DNA from: Lachnospiraceae bacterium
GTDB taxonomy: Bacteria; Bacillota; Clostridia; Lachnospirales; Lachnospiraceae
Reading direction: 5' to 3'
Length of the DNA: 45,002 bases
Assembly (NCBI GenBank): GCA_011959105.1
Contig: BLLU01000047.1
Coordinates: forward strand, 1 to 45,002
Shown here: one piece after another, positions 33,166 to 42,681 of the stretch
Layout of the letters: each line of letters starts with the position of its first letter
Position numbering within the stretch: position 1 is the stretch's first letter
Program-made: the position numbers and the translations under genes
The notes under the pieces: generated by a model
Told to the model about the DNA's origin: nothing
Seen by the model: the letters and a program-made list of their open reading frames with translations, nothing else
The model's database searches: none

Positions 33166-33747
33166 TCAGAAAATCTTCACTGCCAGCCGCAGTAAATAAG
33201 GGTTCACATAGGCTTCCAACCAGCATCCCACAGCCAGCGCAAACAGCAAAAGTCCCGCCTGTGCCGACAAATGTATCCCCATCCGCTTCAGCCCGCCTAA
33301 TCCTTCATATCCATTCAAATAGTAAAGTCGTCTGCAGGTCCTTTCCGCTAAAGCCAGCAGCAAAGCCCACACGGGAACATAGACCAGCATCTGAGGAAGC
33401 AGGCCGGCCGCCAGCAGCAACAGTCCCTTGATCCCTTGGGCGGCAAACAATGTCACCAACAACATCCCCAGAGACAGCCCGAAACGAAATGCGTAGAACC
33501 AGGCCGCCGCCATCCCCAGAAACGTAGTGGAAAGCAGAATCAACAGCAGCGCCTCCCCCAGCCTTTGTCCCAAAAGACGCAGAAAAAGTGACTTGCTGCG
33601 GATCTCGGCATAGCGCACCTGTAACAGGGCATTCTCCCCCAGAAGTTCCGTTCCTGACAACAACTCACTTTTTATCAGACCGGCGAGCAGAATGCCGCCG
33701 CATATTCCGATGATAAATAGAATCAACTGTTTATTGACAAGTTTCAA
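33166..33747 (-). CDS. spoIIM: Stage II sporulation protein M
   Basis: 193 aa, an integral membrane protein with about five hydrophobic segments (residues about 7-27, 60-88, 90-112, 113-135, 160-180). SpoIIM anchors SpoIID and SpoIIP at the engulfing membrane. The start is TTG at 33747 behind GAGG at 5 bases. A sigma-E-like promoter lies 46 bases upstream. It is 110 bases from xerD. Its partner spoIIP is also in this window. Confidence 0.9.
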   Translation of the reverse strand: MKLVNKQLILFIIGICGGILLAGLIKSELLSGTELLGENALLQVRYAEIRSKSLFLRLLGQRLGEALLLILLSTTFLGMAAAWFYAFRFGLSLGMLLVTLFAAQGIKGLLLLAAGLLPQMLVYVPVWALLLALAERTCRRLYYLNGYEGLGGLKRMGIHLSAQAGLLLFALAVGCWLEAYVNPYLLRLAVKIF

Positions 33748-33792
33748 TGTTTCCTCTTCCCGCTATCTGCATACATTAAATGTGGACACTCT

Positions 33793-33821
33793 ATTGTATG
33801 CCGCAGGATATGTTTACATGA
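33793..33821 (-). promoter_or_regulatory. Sigma-E type promoter of spoIIM
   Basis: Minus strand TCATGTA, 14 bases, CATACAAT. The -10 box matches the sigma-E consensus fully and the -35 box at five of seven positions. Mother-cell expression is what is known for spoIIM. Confidence 0.65.
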
Positions 33822-33911
33822 CTGCCATGCCGTCCAGCTTCCAATGCGGGGCAACACAATTTTGGCCAAAGCTGTCTGTGCGGTAAATGCGGCAGGAAGG
33901 GAGAACAGGAC

Positions 33912-35201
33912 TCAGCAAGCCAACAGCTTCTCCACACTCACCAGTTTCACACAGAGTACAAAGAGATCCGTGGCCAAAGCCATCTCCTCCGGTGTGGGGA
34001 AAGACGGTGCAATGCGGATATTGCTGTCCAAGGGATCCTTGCCATAAGGATAGGTGGCTCCAGCCCCTGTCAGCGTCACTCCCGCTTCTTTACACTTTGC
34101 CACAATAGCCCCGGCACAGCCCTCCAGGGCGTCGAAAGAAATGAAATAGCCGCCGTTGGGTTTGGTCCAGCTGCCGATCTGCAGCCCTTCCAGTTCCTCC
34201 TCCAGCACCTGCTGCACCGCCTCAAACTTGGGACGCATAATAGCCGCATGCTTCCTCATATGAGCCTTGATCCCCTCAAAATCCTTGAAGTACCGCACAT
34301 GCCGAAGCTGGTTGATTTTATCGTAACCGATGGTCTGAATGGTCATGGACTTTCTGATATAATTCAGATTCCCTTCGGATGCGGCAATGGCGGCCACTCC
34401 CGCGCCGGAAAAACTGATCTTAGAGGTGGAGGCGAACTCATACACCATGTCCGGATTCCCCGCCTTCTCACACTCCGTCAGAATCTCCAGAATTTCGTCC
34501 TGCCGGTCCTCATACAGATGGTGCACCGCATAGGCATTGTCCCAGAAAATACGAAAATCCTCCGCTGCAGGCTTCAGCGCAGCCAATCTCCTGACTGTGT
34601 CGTCGGAATAACTGTATCCCTGAGGATTGGAATACTTGGGTACACACCAGATGCCCTTGACACTCTCATCCCCCGCCACCAGCTTTTCCACCAAATCCAT
34701 ATCCGGCCCCTGGGGTGTCATGGGCACATTAATCATCTCAATGCCGAAATGTTCCGTGATGGCGAAATGCCTGTCATATCCCGGCACAGGGCACAGAAAC
34801 TTCACCTTTTCCAGCTTACACCATGGCGTACTGCCCATTACGCCATGGGTCATGGAACGGGACACCGTATCATACATTATGGTCAGGCTGGCATTACCGC
34901 ATACAATCACATTGTCCGCGGATACACCCATAATATCCGCCATCATATGCTTGGCCTCCGTTATGCCGTCCAAAACTCCGTAATTACGCACATCCACTTT
35001 TTCCAGGCTTCTCATATCGCTCTGCGCATTCAGCACGTCAAAGATATCCATACCCATATCCAACTGGGTCACGCCGGGCTTCCCTCTGGACATATCCAGC
35101 TTCAGCCCTCTGGCCTTCGCATCCTCATATTCCTTCGACAACTGCGTATGCAGCTGCTGCAATTCCTCTCTGCTCAAGTCCTTGTAAGCCTTTCTCTCCA
35201 T
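33912..35201 (-). CDS. Class I aminotransferase, AspT/PF12897 type
   Basis: 429 aa from the ATG at 35201; a TTG nine bases upstream is the alternative. PLP-dependent, of the aspartate-type aminotransferase group found in actinobacteria and clostridia (MocR-like subgroup, PF12897). Substrate and cofactor features: LDMSRGKPG near residue 40, DVRNYGVLDG, GNASLTIMYD, PGYDRHFAI, PKYSNPQGYSYSDD, WDNAYAVHH, the PLP Lys in STSKISFSGAG (about 260) and SNIRIAPSFPTPEEM near the end. Aspartate transaminase activity is likely, but the substrate is not proven. It stands alone. Confidence 0.9.
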   Translation of the reverse strand: MERKAYKDLSREELQQLHTQLSKEYEDAKARGLKLDMSRGKPGVTQLDMGMDIFDVLNAQSDMRSLEKVDVRNYGVLDGITEAKHMMADIMGVSADNVIVCGNASLTIMYDTVSRSMTHGVMGSTPWCKLEKVKFLCPVPGYDRHFAITEHFGIEMINVPMTPQGPDMDLVEKLVAGDESVKGIWCVPKYSNPQGYSYSDDTVRRLAALKPAAEDFRIFWDNAYAVHHLYEDRQDEILEILTECEKAGNPDMVYEFASTSKISFSGAGVAAIAASEGNLNYIRKSMTIQTIGYDKINQLRHVRYFKDFEGIKAHMRKHAAIMRPKFEAVQQVLEEELEGLQIGSWTKPNGGYFISFDALEGCAGAIVAKCKEAGVTLTGAGATYPYGKDPLDSNIRIAPSFPTPEEMALATDLFVLCVKLVSVEKLLAC

Positions 35202-35353
35202 GATCCTCAACCTAGCCTTTCCATATATATTGCCAAGACACCGCCTTATGCCGCGGAATCCGTTCTGCCCCGGTCAAAACACAGCACCTTCCGGCACATT
35301 GGGTATTTCCGGCTCCCCGCCTCCCGGTTCTTTCCTCGGTATATGATTGGATA

Positions 35354-35391
35354 ATTGTATACAATCATACATCCCGTATATATTACTACAA
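35354..35391 (-). promoter_or_regulatory. Probable promoter with overlapping palindrome, aminotransferase gene
   Basis: Minus strand TTGTAG, 16 bases, TATGAT. The 12-bp perfect palindrome ATTGTATACAAT (35354-35365) overlaps the -10 box and the expected start. Such GTATAC-centred palindromes suit GntR-type repressors. It would leave a leader of about 150 bases. Confidence 0.45.
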
Positions 35392-35415
35392 ATTTCCTCA
35401 ATACACAAGAGTTTT

Positions 35416-35451
35416 TTCAAAAAAAAGAGCTCCGATAACGGAACTCTTTTA
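35416..35451 (-). terminator. Rho-independent terminator of rny
   Basis: Minus strand stem AAAGAGTTCCG / CGGAGCTCTTT with loop TTAT and a run of T. Confidence 0.9.
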
Positions 35452-35463
35452 ACACTGGCGTCT

Positions 35464-37026
35464 TTACTTCGCGTAATCTATCACGCGAGATTCACGGATC
35501 ACATTTACTTTGATCTGTCCGGGATATTCCAACTCGGCCTCAATCTGCTTAGAGATGTCACGGGCCAGCAGAACCATGTCTGCATCGGTAATCTGCTCAG
35601 GTACTACCATCACACGGACTTCACGACCTGCCTGAATAGCAAAAGACTTGTCTACTCCCTTGAAATTGTTGGTTATTTCTTCTAACTGCTTTAATCTGCT
35701 AGTATAGGTCTCCAGAGTTTCCCTTCTAGCCCCCGGTCTTGCAGCAGAGATTGTATCAGCAGCCTGTACAATACATGCGATCAGGGTAGTGGCCTCCACA
35801 TCACCATGATGGGACTCCACCGCATTGATAACTGTAGCATTCTCTTTGTATTTCCTACAGAGTTCTACTCCCAGTTGGATATGAGAACCTTCCATCTCAT
35901 GGTCCACGGCCTTGCCGATATCATGCAGCAGGCCGGCACGCTTGGCCAATCTCACATCCAGTCCCATCTCGGCTGCAAGCAAGCCCGAAAGCTGAGCAAC
36001 CTCAACGGAATGTTTTAAGGCATTCTGACCATAACTGGTCCTGAACTTCATCCTGCCCAACAGCTTGACCAATTCCGGATGAATACCATGAACGCCCACC
36101 TCCAGGGTGGCCGCCTCGCCTTCCTCCTTGATCATCACTTCCACTTCCCTTTGGGCTTTTTCCACCATCTCTTCGATTCTGGCGGGATGTATGCGGCCGT
36201 CCACAATCAACTTCTCCAGGGCGATCCTTGCCACCTCGCGGCGAATCGGATCGAAGCCTGACAGAATGACTGCCTCCGGTGTGTCGTCTATAATCAGATC
36301 CACGCCGGTCATGGTCTCCAGGGTACGGATATTGCGTCCCTCTCGCCCAATGATACGTCCTTTCATCTCATCGTTAGGAAGCTGTACTACAGAAATAGTG
36401 GTTTCAGAGACATGGTCTGCAGCACATCTCTGGATAGCAGATACCACATATTCCTTCGCTTTCTTGTCTGCTTCTTCTTTGGCCCGACTCTCCATATCTT
36501 TGATCATCACGGCCGTTTCATGCTTTACTTCATCCTCAACAATTTTCAGCAAGTAGTCTTTTGCCTGTTCAGAGGTTAATCCGGAAATTCTTTCCAGTTC
36601 CTGTACTCTCTGCTCGTTCAGTTTGGAAACTTCTTCCTTGAGTTTGTTCAAGGATTCCTCACGGGCAGTCAAGCTGGCTTCACGCTTTTCGATGGCATCA
36701 GCTTTCTTATCAATGTTTTCCTCTTTCTGCTGAACCCGGCGCTCATAGCGCTGCGCCTCCGCCCTGCGTTCCTTGATCTCCTTGTCCAGCTCATTCTTGG
36801 TACGAATGGACTCTTCCTTGACTTCAAGCAGCGACTCGCGTTTTTTGGTTTCCGCAGTCTTGAGGGCTTCATCAATAATCTCTCTGGCCCTGTCCTCCGC
36901 ATTGCCCACAGTGGTTGCCGCAACTTTCTTCTGATAGGAAGAAGTGGCAAACGCCGTGACCACCGCAGTCACAAGGATACAGATTACCGCTGTAATAGCA
37001 CAACCGATAATAACACTTGGTTCCAT
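35464..37026 (-). CDS. rny: Ribonuclease Y
   Basis: 520 aa, full length. A membrane-anchored endoribonuclease that starts mRNA decay. N-terminal membrane segment (about 5-27), long charged coiled coil (about 35-200), KH domain (about 210-275, [12 protein letters not shown]), HD domain (about 335-430, [22 protein letters not shown]) and the C-terminal domain. The ATG at 37026 has AAGGAGG upstream. Promoter and terminator flank it closely, so it is a single-gene unit. Confidence 0.97.
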   Translation of the reverse strand: MEPSVIIGCAITAVICILVTAVVTAFATSSYQKKVAATTVGNAEDRAREIIDEALKTAETKKRESLLEVKEESIRTKNELDKEIKERRAEAQRYERRVQQKEENIDKKADAIEKREASLTAREESLNKLKEEVSKLNEQRVQELERISGLTSEQAKDYLLKIVEDEVKHETAVMIKDMESRAKEEADKKAKEYVVSAIQRCAADHVSETTISVVQLPNDEMKGRIIGREGRNIRTLETMTGVDLIIDDTPEAVILSGFDPIRREVARIALEKLIVDGRIHPARIEEMVEKAQREVEVMIKEEGEAATLEVGVHGIHPELVKLLGRMKFRTSYGQNALKHSVEVAQLSGLLAAEMGLDVRLAKRAGLLHDIGKAVDHEMEGSHIQLGVELCRKYKENATVINAVESHHGDVEATTLIACIVQAADTISAARPGARRETLETYTSRLKQLEEITNNFKGVDKSFAIQAGREVRVMVVPEQITDADMVLLARDISKQIEAELEYPGQIKVNVIRESRVIDYAK

Positions 37027-37122
37027 TACAGGAGCACCTCCTTATTAAATTTTCATTGTGCAAATATCTAATATAGAATGTATGTAATGCTCACATTCTA
37101 ACAGGCAATCTACAACATATAA

Positions 37123-37151
37123 ATTCTAAACCGAAATGAACATTATGTCAA
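37123..37151 (-). promoter_or_regulatory. Sigma-A promoter of rny
   Basis: Minus strand TTGACA, 17 bases, TAGAAT, about 95 bases before the start. A near-palindrome (37150-37167, AAGTGGAAATTTTCACTT) abuts the -35 box. Confidence 0.75.
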
Positions 37152-37208
37152 GTGGAAATTTTCACTTTATAACTACCTTAAAGACTACTCGGAAAATGAA
37201 ATCATATA

Positions 37209-37829
37209 CTAAGCATCCCAGTCCATTTGCAGGGCTTTGCGAATTACTTCGCCCGAAAAGCCTCTGTACATCAGGAAGTTGTATAAGCGCTGCTGCTGTC
37301 TGCGGTCAGCGGTATCTCTGTCGTAATGCTTTTTCTCCAGAAGGGCGCTTGCCATCTGAAGTTCATCCTGTCCCCCGTCCTGCTCCTGCCAGGCGGCGAC
37401 AGCCTGTTCCAGAATCCCTTTGGGGACGCCTTTCTGCTGCAGATCCTGCTCCATCCTGCGCAGGGACTTCCTGCCCGCGAAGGCGGTGAGGTAGTCCCCG
37501 GCGTACCGAAAATCGTCAATGTAATGAAAAGACTTTACATATTCCACCGCCTGCTCTGCCACCGGCTGGGGATAACCGCCGCCCAGCAGTTTATCAAGGA
37601 GCTGCTTTTCCGTATAATCCCGGATCTGCAGCAGGTTCATGGCCCGCAGTCTGGCCCTGCGGGGGAGCAGATCTTCCAACAGGGTTTCACAGGTCTCCCC
37701 GGGCAGTTCTTCTCCCTCCGCTATACCATATTGACGCAGTTCCCCTTTGTAGAGCACAAAACTGATATCCTGGTCTGTGCACACCCTGCTCTGCCTCTTT
37801 GAAATATCCGTTATCTCCGTCACTACCAT
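37209..37829 (-). CDS. recX: Regulatory protein RecX
   Basis: 206 aa. It modulates RecA filaments. Three-helix repeats typical of RecX: ARLRAMNLLQIRDYTEKQLLDKLL, AEQAVEYVKSFHYIDDFRYA, LRRMEQDLQQKGVPKGILEQAV, and a fourth near the end (RLYNFLMYRGFSGEVIRKAL). The ATG directly follows the recA TAA (no spacer), so translation is coupled to recA and the gene shares its SOS control. Confidence 0.93.
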   Translation of the reverse strand: MVVTEITDISKRQSRVCTDQDISFVLYKGELRQYGIAEGEELPGETCETLLEDLLPRRARLRAMNLLQIRDYTEKQLLDKLLGGGYPQPVAEQAVEYVKSFHYIDDFRYAGDYLTAFAGRKSLRRMEQDLQQKGVPKGILEQAVAAWQEQDGGQDELQMASALLEKKHYDRDTADRRQQQRLYNFLMYRGFSGEVIRKALQMDWDA

Positions 37830-38915
37830 TTACTGCTTTTCCTTCTTCTCAGACGCGGCTTTTTTCGGTGCGGCCTCCTTGGGTGCGGCTTCCTCTGGGG
37901 AAATCTCCCCCGGCACGCTGCCGTTTAACCCGAAATGTTCCCGCACCCTGTTCTCAATCTCCCGACACACTGCCGGATTGTCCCGGAGATACTGCTTGGC
38001 ATTCTCACGGCCCTGTCCGATCTTGTCGCCGTTATAGGCATACCATGCGCCGGACTTGTTCACGATATCCACACTGGCCGCCAGATCCAGAATATCTCCC
38101 ACCACGGAGATTCCCTCTCCGAACATGATATCAAACTCCGCCTCCTTGAAAGGAGGAGCAATCTTGTTCTTGACCACCTTGACCCGGGTATGGTTGCCGA
38201 TGATCTCACCGCCCTGCTTCAGGGATTCCACCCGGCGCACATCCATACGCACGGAAGAATAAAACTTAAGCGCCCGGCCGCCTGTGGTGGTCTCCGGATT
38301 GCCGAACATGACGCCCACTTTCTCACGCAGCTGATTGATGAAGATTACGGTACAATTAGACTTGCTGATCACAGCCGTCAGCTTCCGCAGTGCCTGAGAC
38401 ATCAGGCGGGCCTGGAGTCCCACATGGGAATCCCCCATCTCTCCGTCAATCTCCGCCTTGGGCACCAGCGCCGCCACAGAGTCCACCACCACAATGTCAA
38501 TGGCGCCGGAGCGCACCATAGTCTCGGTAATTTCCAGTGCCTGCTCCCCGTTGTCCGGCTGGGATATGTACAGATTGTCAATATCCACACCGATATTCTT
38601 GGCATAGACCGGATCCAGAGCGTGCTCCGCGTCAATAAAACCGGCAATGCCTCCCCGCTTCTGCACCTCCGCAACCATGTGCAGCGTAACCGTGGTCTTA
38701 CCGCTGGACTCAGGACCGTAGATTTCCACGATTCTCCCCTTGGGAATACCGCCCAGTCCCAATGCAATGTCCAAACTCAGTGAGCCTGTGGGAATGGTCT
38801 CCACATTCATGGAGTTGGCAGGATCACCCAGTTTCATCACGGCCCCTTTGCCATACTGCTTTTCAATCTGGCTGATCGCCGCGTCCAATGCCTTCAGCTT
38901 GTCGTTCTTTTCCAT
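37830..38915 (-). CDS. recA: Recombinase RecA
   Basis: 361 aa from the ATG at 38915, behind AGAGG; the longer open frame upstream covers the leader. ATPase of homologous recombination and SOS induction. Walker [13 protein letters not shown]-like motif, DNA-binding loops L1 (about 155-165, [13 protein letters not shown]) and L2 ([20 protein letters not shown]), and a C-terminal Lys/Glu/Ala-rich tail. Two LexA boxes lie in and after the promoter. Confidence 0.98.
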   Translation of the reverse strand: MEKNDKLKALDAAISQIEKQYGKGAVMKLGDPANSMNVETIPTGSLSLDIALGLGGIPKGRIVEIYGPESSGKTTVTLHMVAEVQKRGGIAGFIDAEHALDPVYAKNIGVDIDNLYISQPDNGEQALEITETMVRSGAIDIVVVDSVAALVPKAEIDGEMGDSHVGLQARLMSQALRKLTAVISKSNCTVIFINQLREKVGVMFGNPETTTGGRALKFYSSVRMDVRRVESLKQGGEIIGNHTRVKVVKNKIAPPFKEAEFDIMFGEGISVVGDILDLAASVDIVNKSGAWYAYNGDKIGQGRENAKQYLRDNPAVCREIENRVREHFGLNGSVPGEISPEEAAPKEAAPKKAASEKKEKQ

Positions 38916-39028
38916 ATTAACCTCTTTCCGGGATCCGCAGAATCTTCCGGGATCCGCTCCACATTTATTTGGAAGTGTGATGCTCCGCCTGACACACCGC
39001 CGGATCATGCCACAGGTTTTTCCCCTTC

Positions 39029-39042
39029 AGAACAAACGTTCT
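39029..39042 (-). promoter_or_regulatory. LexA (SOS) box downstream of the recA promoter
   Basis: AGAAC AAAC GTTCT, close to the Gram-positive LexA consensus CGAACNNNNGTTCG, just after the expected transcription start. Confidence 0.75.
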
Positions 39043-39053
39043 TTCCTGAAAAT

Positions 39054-39082
39054 AGAATAAAACATTCGTTCGGATTTGTCAA
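39054..39082 (-). promoter_or_regulatory. recA promoter with embedded LexA box
   Basis: Minus strand TTGACA, 17 bases, TATTCT. The spacer contains CGAACGAATGTTT (39060-39072), a second LexA box, so repressor would cover the core promoter. Confidence 0.85.
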
Positions 39083-39313
39083 CTGTTTTTTGGAACACAC
39101 TTCCTTTGCTTTACTGTTATATCCATAATAGCGCATTTCAAGTCCCATAAACCGTACTTATAACCATCCCTCCTCTGCTCAATCTTATTAAATGAATTCC
39201 AAGGCGAAACGCCGGACTATATAAAGAGATATAACCGTATGAGAATACAGCGCCGACAGACAGGCCCTGCCGCCCAGGTCCCGGGGCCATGCCCCAATCT
39301 GTCCCGCATGCAG

Positions 39314-39361
39314 AAAATGTATCACATTTCCTGCAAAACCACAAGAGATATGATACATTTT
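39314..39361. repeat. Inverted repeat between cinA and recA
   Basis: Perfect 11-bp arms AAAATGTATCA and TGATACATTTT with a 26-base loop, 32 bases after the cinA stop in the minus direction. It could end the cinA transcript or be an operator; it has no clean T-run. Confidence 0.5.
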
Positions 39362-39393
39362 ATATTCTTTTCATATATTCGTCCGTATACGGG

Positions 39394-40662
39394 CTACTTT
39401 TTCTTGCCAAAGGTGATCTTGCTGAAATATTCCAGAATGCAGTTCCGCATCAACGTCAGAGCCGCGGACACCGTTGCCTCCCGGATGGTCTGCCGGTTTC
39501 CGGAAAAATGATACTCCCGCACCGTCACCTCCCCTTTTACGCTGCATGCGATGTACACCAGCCCCACAGGTTTCTTCTCCGTTCCCCCGTCCGGGCCTGC
39601 CAGACCGGTGATGCCCACCGCCACATCCCCCTTGGACACGAAGGCCAGGCCCTTTGCCATCTCCTCCGCCGTCTGAGGACTGACGGCCCCGTATTTCTCC
39701 AGAGTACTCTTTTTTACTCCCAGCAGCTTTCTCTTGGCCTTATTGGAATAGGTCACATAGCCGGATTTGTAGACTTCCGACACGCCGGGCACATTGATCA
39801 GCCGGGCCGAAAGCATTCCCCCGGTACAGGACTCCGCACAGGTCACGGTGAGTTCGTTGGCCACCAGCAATTCCACTACCGCCTTCTCCAGGGTAACTTC
39901 CTCGTCGGTGGTATAGATATCGCCGCCCATGCGGGCCTTAATCTCCTTGACTACGGGTTTGATCAGCCTGCGGGCCTCTTTCTCCCCCTCCGCCCTGGCC
40001 GTCACCCGGATATGTACTTCACCCGGCTTGGCGTAGGTGGCCAGGGTAGGGTTGCCCTGACCGTCAATCAGATCCCGCAGCATGGTTTCCACCCTGCTCT
40101 CTCCCACGCCGCAGACTTTTACGGTCTGGGAGGAAATAACGCCGGGCTCCAGCTTTTTCAGATAGGGGATCACATGGTTTTCAAACATGGGTTTCAATTC
40201 ATGGGGCGGTCCCGGCAGCAACACCACATGGGTGGATTCATCCGCTATGATAACCCCCGGCGCGGTGCCGTTTGGATTGGGCAGTACAATGCCGCCTTGG
40301 GGCATCATGGCCTGTTTCCAGTTGTTGTCCGTAGGCACGGCGTTTCTGGAAGCAAAAAATGCCTGAATATGCGCTCTGGAACCGGGATCTTCCACCAGTT
40401 CCCGGCCCATAATCCCGGCGGCCACCTCCTTGGTCAGATCGTCCTCCGTGGGACCAAGGCCCCCGGACAGAATCACCACATCCGAACGCCCTGCCGCCGT
40501 CCGCAGGACTTCGCCCAGGCGCTCCGCATTGTCCCCCACCACGGTCTGATAGTAGCAGGACAATCCCAGCCCGGCACATTTTTCCGCCAGATAGGCGGCA
40601 TTGGTATTTACGATATTGCCCAGCAAAAGTTCCGTTCCCACGCAAATCAGTTCCACTGTCAT
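39394..40662 (-). CDS. cinA: CinA family protein (nicotinamide-nucleotide amidohydrolase)
   Basis: 422 aa, two domains: MoaB/MogA-like COG1058 domain (about 1-170: VGTELLLGNIVNTNA, SGGLGPTEDDLTKE, LLPGPPHELKPMF) and the C-terminal PncC amidohydrolase domain (about 255-415: TCAESCTGGMLSARL, VTYSNKAKRKLLGV, GITGLAGPDGGT, GLVYIA). It recycles NMN and cleans pyridine nucleotides, and is linked to competence in some Firmicutes. It lies 13 bases after pgsA and near recA, the order known from other Firmicutes. Confidence 0.95.
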   Translation of the reverse strand: MTVELICVGTELLLGNIVNTNAAYLAEKCAGLGLSCYYQTVVGDNAERLGEVLRTAAGRSDVVILSGGLGPTEDDLTKEVAAGIMGRELVEDPGSRAHIQAFFASRNAVPTDNNWKQAMMPQGGIVLPNPNGTAPGVIIADESTHVVLLPGPPHELKPMFENHVIPYLKKLEPGVISSQTVKVCGVGESRVETMLRDLIDGQGNPTLATYAKPGEVHIRVTARAEGEKEARRLIKPVVKEIKARMGGDIYTTDEEVTLEKAVVELLVANELTVTCAESCTGGMLSARLINVPGVSEVYKSGYVTYSNKAKRKLLGVKKSTLEKYGAVSPQTAEEMAKGLAFVSKGDVAVGITGLAGPDGGTEKKPVGLVYIACSVKGEVTVREYHFSGNRQTIREATVSAALTLMRNCILEYFSKITFGKKK

Positions 40663-40675
40663 CCCTGCTGCCCTC

Positions 40676-41242
40676 CTACATCTGTCCTTTCATAACCGCC
40701 TTGTTTTTCACCAGGTAGTCCACCAGAGAAATCACTGTCAGCACCAGCGCAATCCACATGATCACATCCGTCAGCAATCCCATCCAGGGCAGGAACCGGG
40801 ACAGATCCACGATCATCAGACACACCATAACCATCTGAAAAGTGGTCTTGAATTTGCCCCAGTAGTTTGCCGCGATCACCACCCGGTTGTCCGCGGCCAC
40901 CAGCCTGAAACCGCTGATAATGAATTCCCGGCTGATAATGATAATCACCACCCAGGCAGGGATACGCCCCATGGCCACCAGCGCGATCATGGCGGCGCTG
41001 ACCAGCAGCTTATCCGCCAGAGGATCCATAAATTTTCCGAAATTGGTAATCAGATTATACTTTCTGGCAATCTTGCCGTCGATCAGGTCCGTCAGACTGG
41101 CGATGATGAAAATCGCCAGCGCCGTGATTTCCGAAGGCAGCGGATTGTCGCCGAACCAGCCTGCGTTCCCCCCCAGCAGTGCCACCACGAAAGGCACTAT
41201 CAGGATTACACGGAATACCGTGAGTTTATTGGGTAAATTCAT
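40676..41242 (-). CDS. pgsA: CDP-diacylglycerol-glycerol-3-phosphate 3-phosphatidyltransferase
   Basis: 188 aa, an integral membrane enzyme committing to phosphatidylglycerol synthesis. The CDP-alcohol phosphotransferase motif is complete (DGKIAR, eight residues, GKFMDPLAD, about residues 55-77). Four to six membrane segments are expected. Its start overlaps the rimO stop by four bases (ATGA), so the two are translationally coupled. Confidence 0.95.
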   Translation of the reverse strand: MNLPNKLTVFRVILIVPFVVALLGGNAGWFGDNPLPSEITALAIFIIASLTDLIDGKIARKYNLITNFGKFMDPLADKLLVSAAMIALVAMGRIPAWVVIIIISREFIISGFRLVAADNRVVIAANYWGKFKTTFQMVMVCLMIVDLSRFLPWMGLLTDVIMWIALVLTVISLVDYLVKNKAVMKGQM

Positions 41243-42585
41243 TGCTTACTCTCCTCCTCTTCCTGCCAGATCTCGCCCACCAGGTCATACTCATTACAGC
41301 CGGTGACCCGCGCCTGGACCAGATCCCCGGTCATCAGCACTGCGGAAGTGTGTACGAACAGATAGCCGTCCACTCCCGGCGCGTCCCGGTAGGTGCGGGC
41401 CACATAGACATCCTCGTCCGCCACCTTGCCCTCGATCATCACTGTGAGCACGCTGCCCACCATATCCTCCGCCCTGGCAAACGCAATCTCCTGCTGCAAT
41501 TCCATAATCTCCTGCCGCCAGGCCTCTTTCTGCTCCTCGGAAACCTGATCCGGCATCTCTGCCGCAGCCGTTCCCTCCTCCTGGGAGTAAGGAAACACTC
41601 CCAGACGGTCAAATTCCATCTCATTGACAAAATCCACCAGCTTTTCGTGATCCTCCTGGGTCTCCCCGGGAAAACCGGCAATCAGGGTGGTGCGCAGACA
41701 GATATCGGGAATCTCCTCCCGCAGCCTGCCAATCATCTCCCGCAGCTGCCCCTGGGTGGTACGCCTGCCCATACGGCGCAGAATCCTGTCACTGGCATGT
41801 TGAATGGGAATATCCAGATAATGGCATACCTTGGGTTCCTTCTTTATGGTCTGAATCAATTCGTCGTTGATCTCCTCCGGATAGCAGTACAGAATCCTGA
41901 TCCAACTGATCCCGGGGATCTGAGCCAATTCATGCAGCAGCAGCGGCAGGCTCTTTTCTCCATACCGATCCAATCCGTACAAGGTGGTCTCCTGGGCCAC
42001 CAGAATCAGTTCCCTGACGCCCCGCTCGGCCAGCACATTGGCCTGCTCCAGCAGAATTTCCATGGGTACGCTGCGATAACTGCCCCGGATCTGGGGGATG
42101 ATGCAGTAGCTGCACCGCTTGTTACATCCTTCCGCAATCTTCAGATAGGCGTAATGACCGCCGGTGGTCAGCACCCTGTCCACCCGAAAATCCGTCAGTG
42201 CGTCGGGATCTTGCACTAATATGGGACTTTTCCCCTCCAGCACCTGCTCCACCGCATCCACGATCTGCCCGATGCAGGTGGTGCCCACAATGGCGTCCAC
42301 CTCCGGAATCTCCAGTCGGATCTCCCTGTGGTAACGCTGGGCCAGGCATCCCGCCGCCACCAGCGCTTTCACCCTGCCGCTCTTCTTCAGTTCCGCCGCC
42401 TCTAACAGCGCGTTAATGCTTTCTTCCTTGGCATCGCCAATAAAGCAGCAGGTGTTCACCACCACAATATCGCAATCGTTTTCATCATCGGTAAAGGTAT
42501 ATCCCCTCTGCTGCAACAGTCCCAGCATCTCTTCCGTATCCACCAGGTTCTTATCGCATCCCAGGGAAATAAACAGTATCTTCAT
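41239..42585 (-). CDS. rimO: Ribosomal protein S12 methylthiotransferase RimO
   Basis: 448 aa from the ATG at 42585, behind GAGGG; the open frame upstream is unused. Radical SAM enzyme that thiomethylates Asp of S12. MTTase domain Cys10, Cys46 and Cys80 bind one 4Fe-4S cluster; Cys154, Cys158 and Cys161 (CNKRCSYC) bind the radical SAM cluster; the C-terminal TRAM domain starts at about 375. The N-terminal SLGCDKNLVD is the RimO form, which separates it from MiaB. It leads rimO-pgsA-cinA. Its Fe-S clusters depend on nifS/nifU functions. Confidence 0.95.
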   Translation of the reverse strand: MKILFISLGCDKNLVDTEEMLGLLQQRGYTFTDDENDCDIVVVNTCCFIGDAKEESINALLEAAELKKSGRVKALVAAGCLAQRYHREIRLEIPEVDAIVGTTCIGQIVDAVEQVLEGKSPILVQDPDALTDFRVDRVLTTGGHYAYLKIAEGCNKRCSYCIIPQIRGSYRSVPMEILLEQANVLAERGVRELILVAQETTLYGLDRYGEKSLPLLLHELAQIPGISWIRILYCYPEEINDELIQTIKKEPKVCHYLDIPIQHASDRILRRMGRRTTQGQLREMIGRLREEIPDICLRTTLIAGFPGETQEDHEKLVDFVNEMEFDRLGVFPYSQEEGTAAAEMPDQVSEEQKEAWRQEIMELQQEIAFARAEDMVGSVLTVMIEGKVADEDVYVARTYRDAPGVDGYLFVHTSAVLMTGDLVQARVTGCNEYDLVGEIWQEEEESKQ

Positions 42586-42636
42586 ATTTGCCCTCTGTCT
42601 GCATATGATGGGCTCAGCCATCCTGAAAGTAGTCCT

Positions 42637-42676
42637 TAAAAAAGGGAGAAATACTCATAGCCGAACATTTCTCCCC
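42637..42676 (-). terminator. Rho-independent terminator after rpoZ
   Basis: Minus strand stem GGGAGAAAT / ATTTCTCCC (42667-42675 with 42644-42652) followed by six T. It separates the yicC-rpoZ operon from rimO. No separate promoter for rimO was seen, so some read-through is likely. Confidence 0.9.
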
Positions 42677-42681
42677 CTGAC

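Larger units (their letters stand above)
38916..39393. other. Intergenic region between cinA and recA
   Basis: Holds the recA leader, promoter and LexA boxes (39029-39082). Further up is an inverted repeat at 39314-39361. The remainder shows no gene; a 68-residue frame with a CxxC start has no ribosome site. Confidence 0.5.

Noticed and set aside
39138..39344. 68-residue frame with a CxxC beginning between cinA and recA
   Set aside because: Starts at TTG without a ribosome site inside an inverted repeat; composition is not protein-like.
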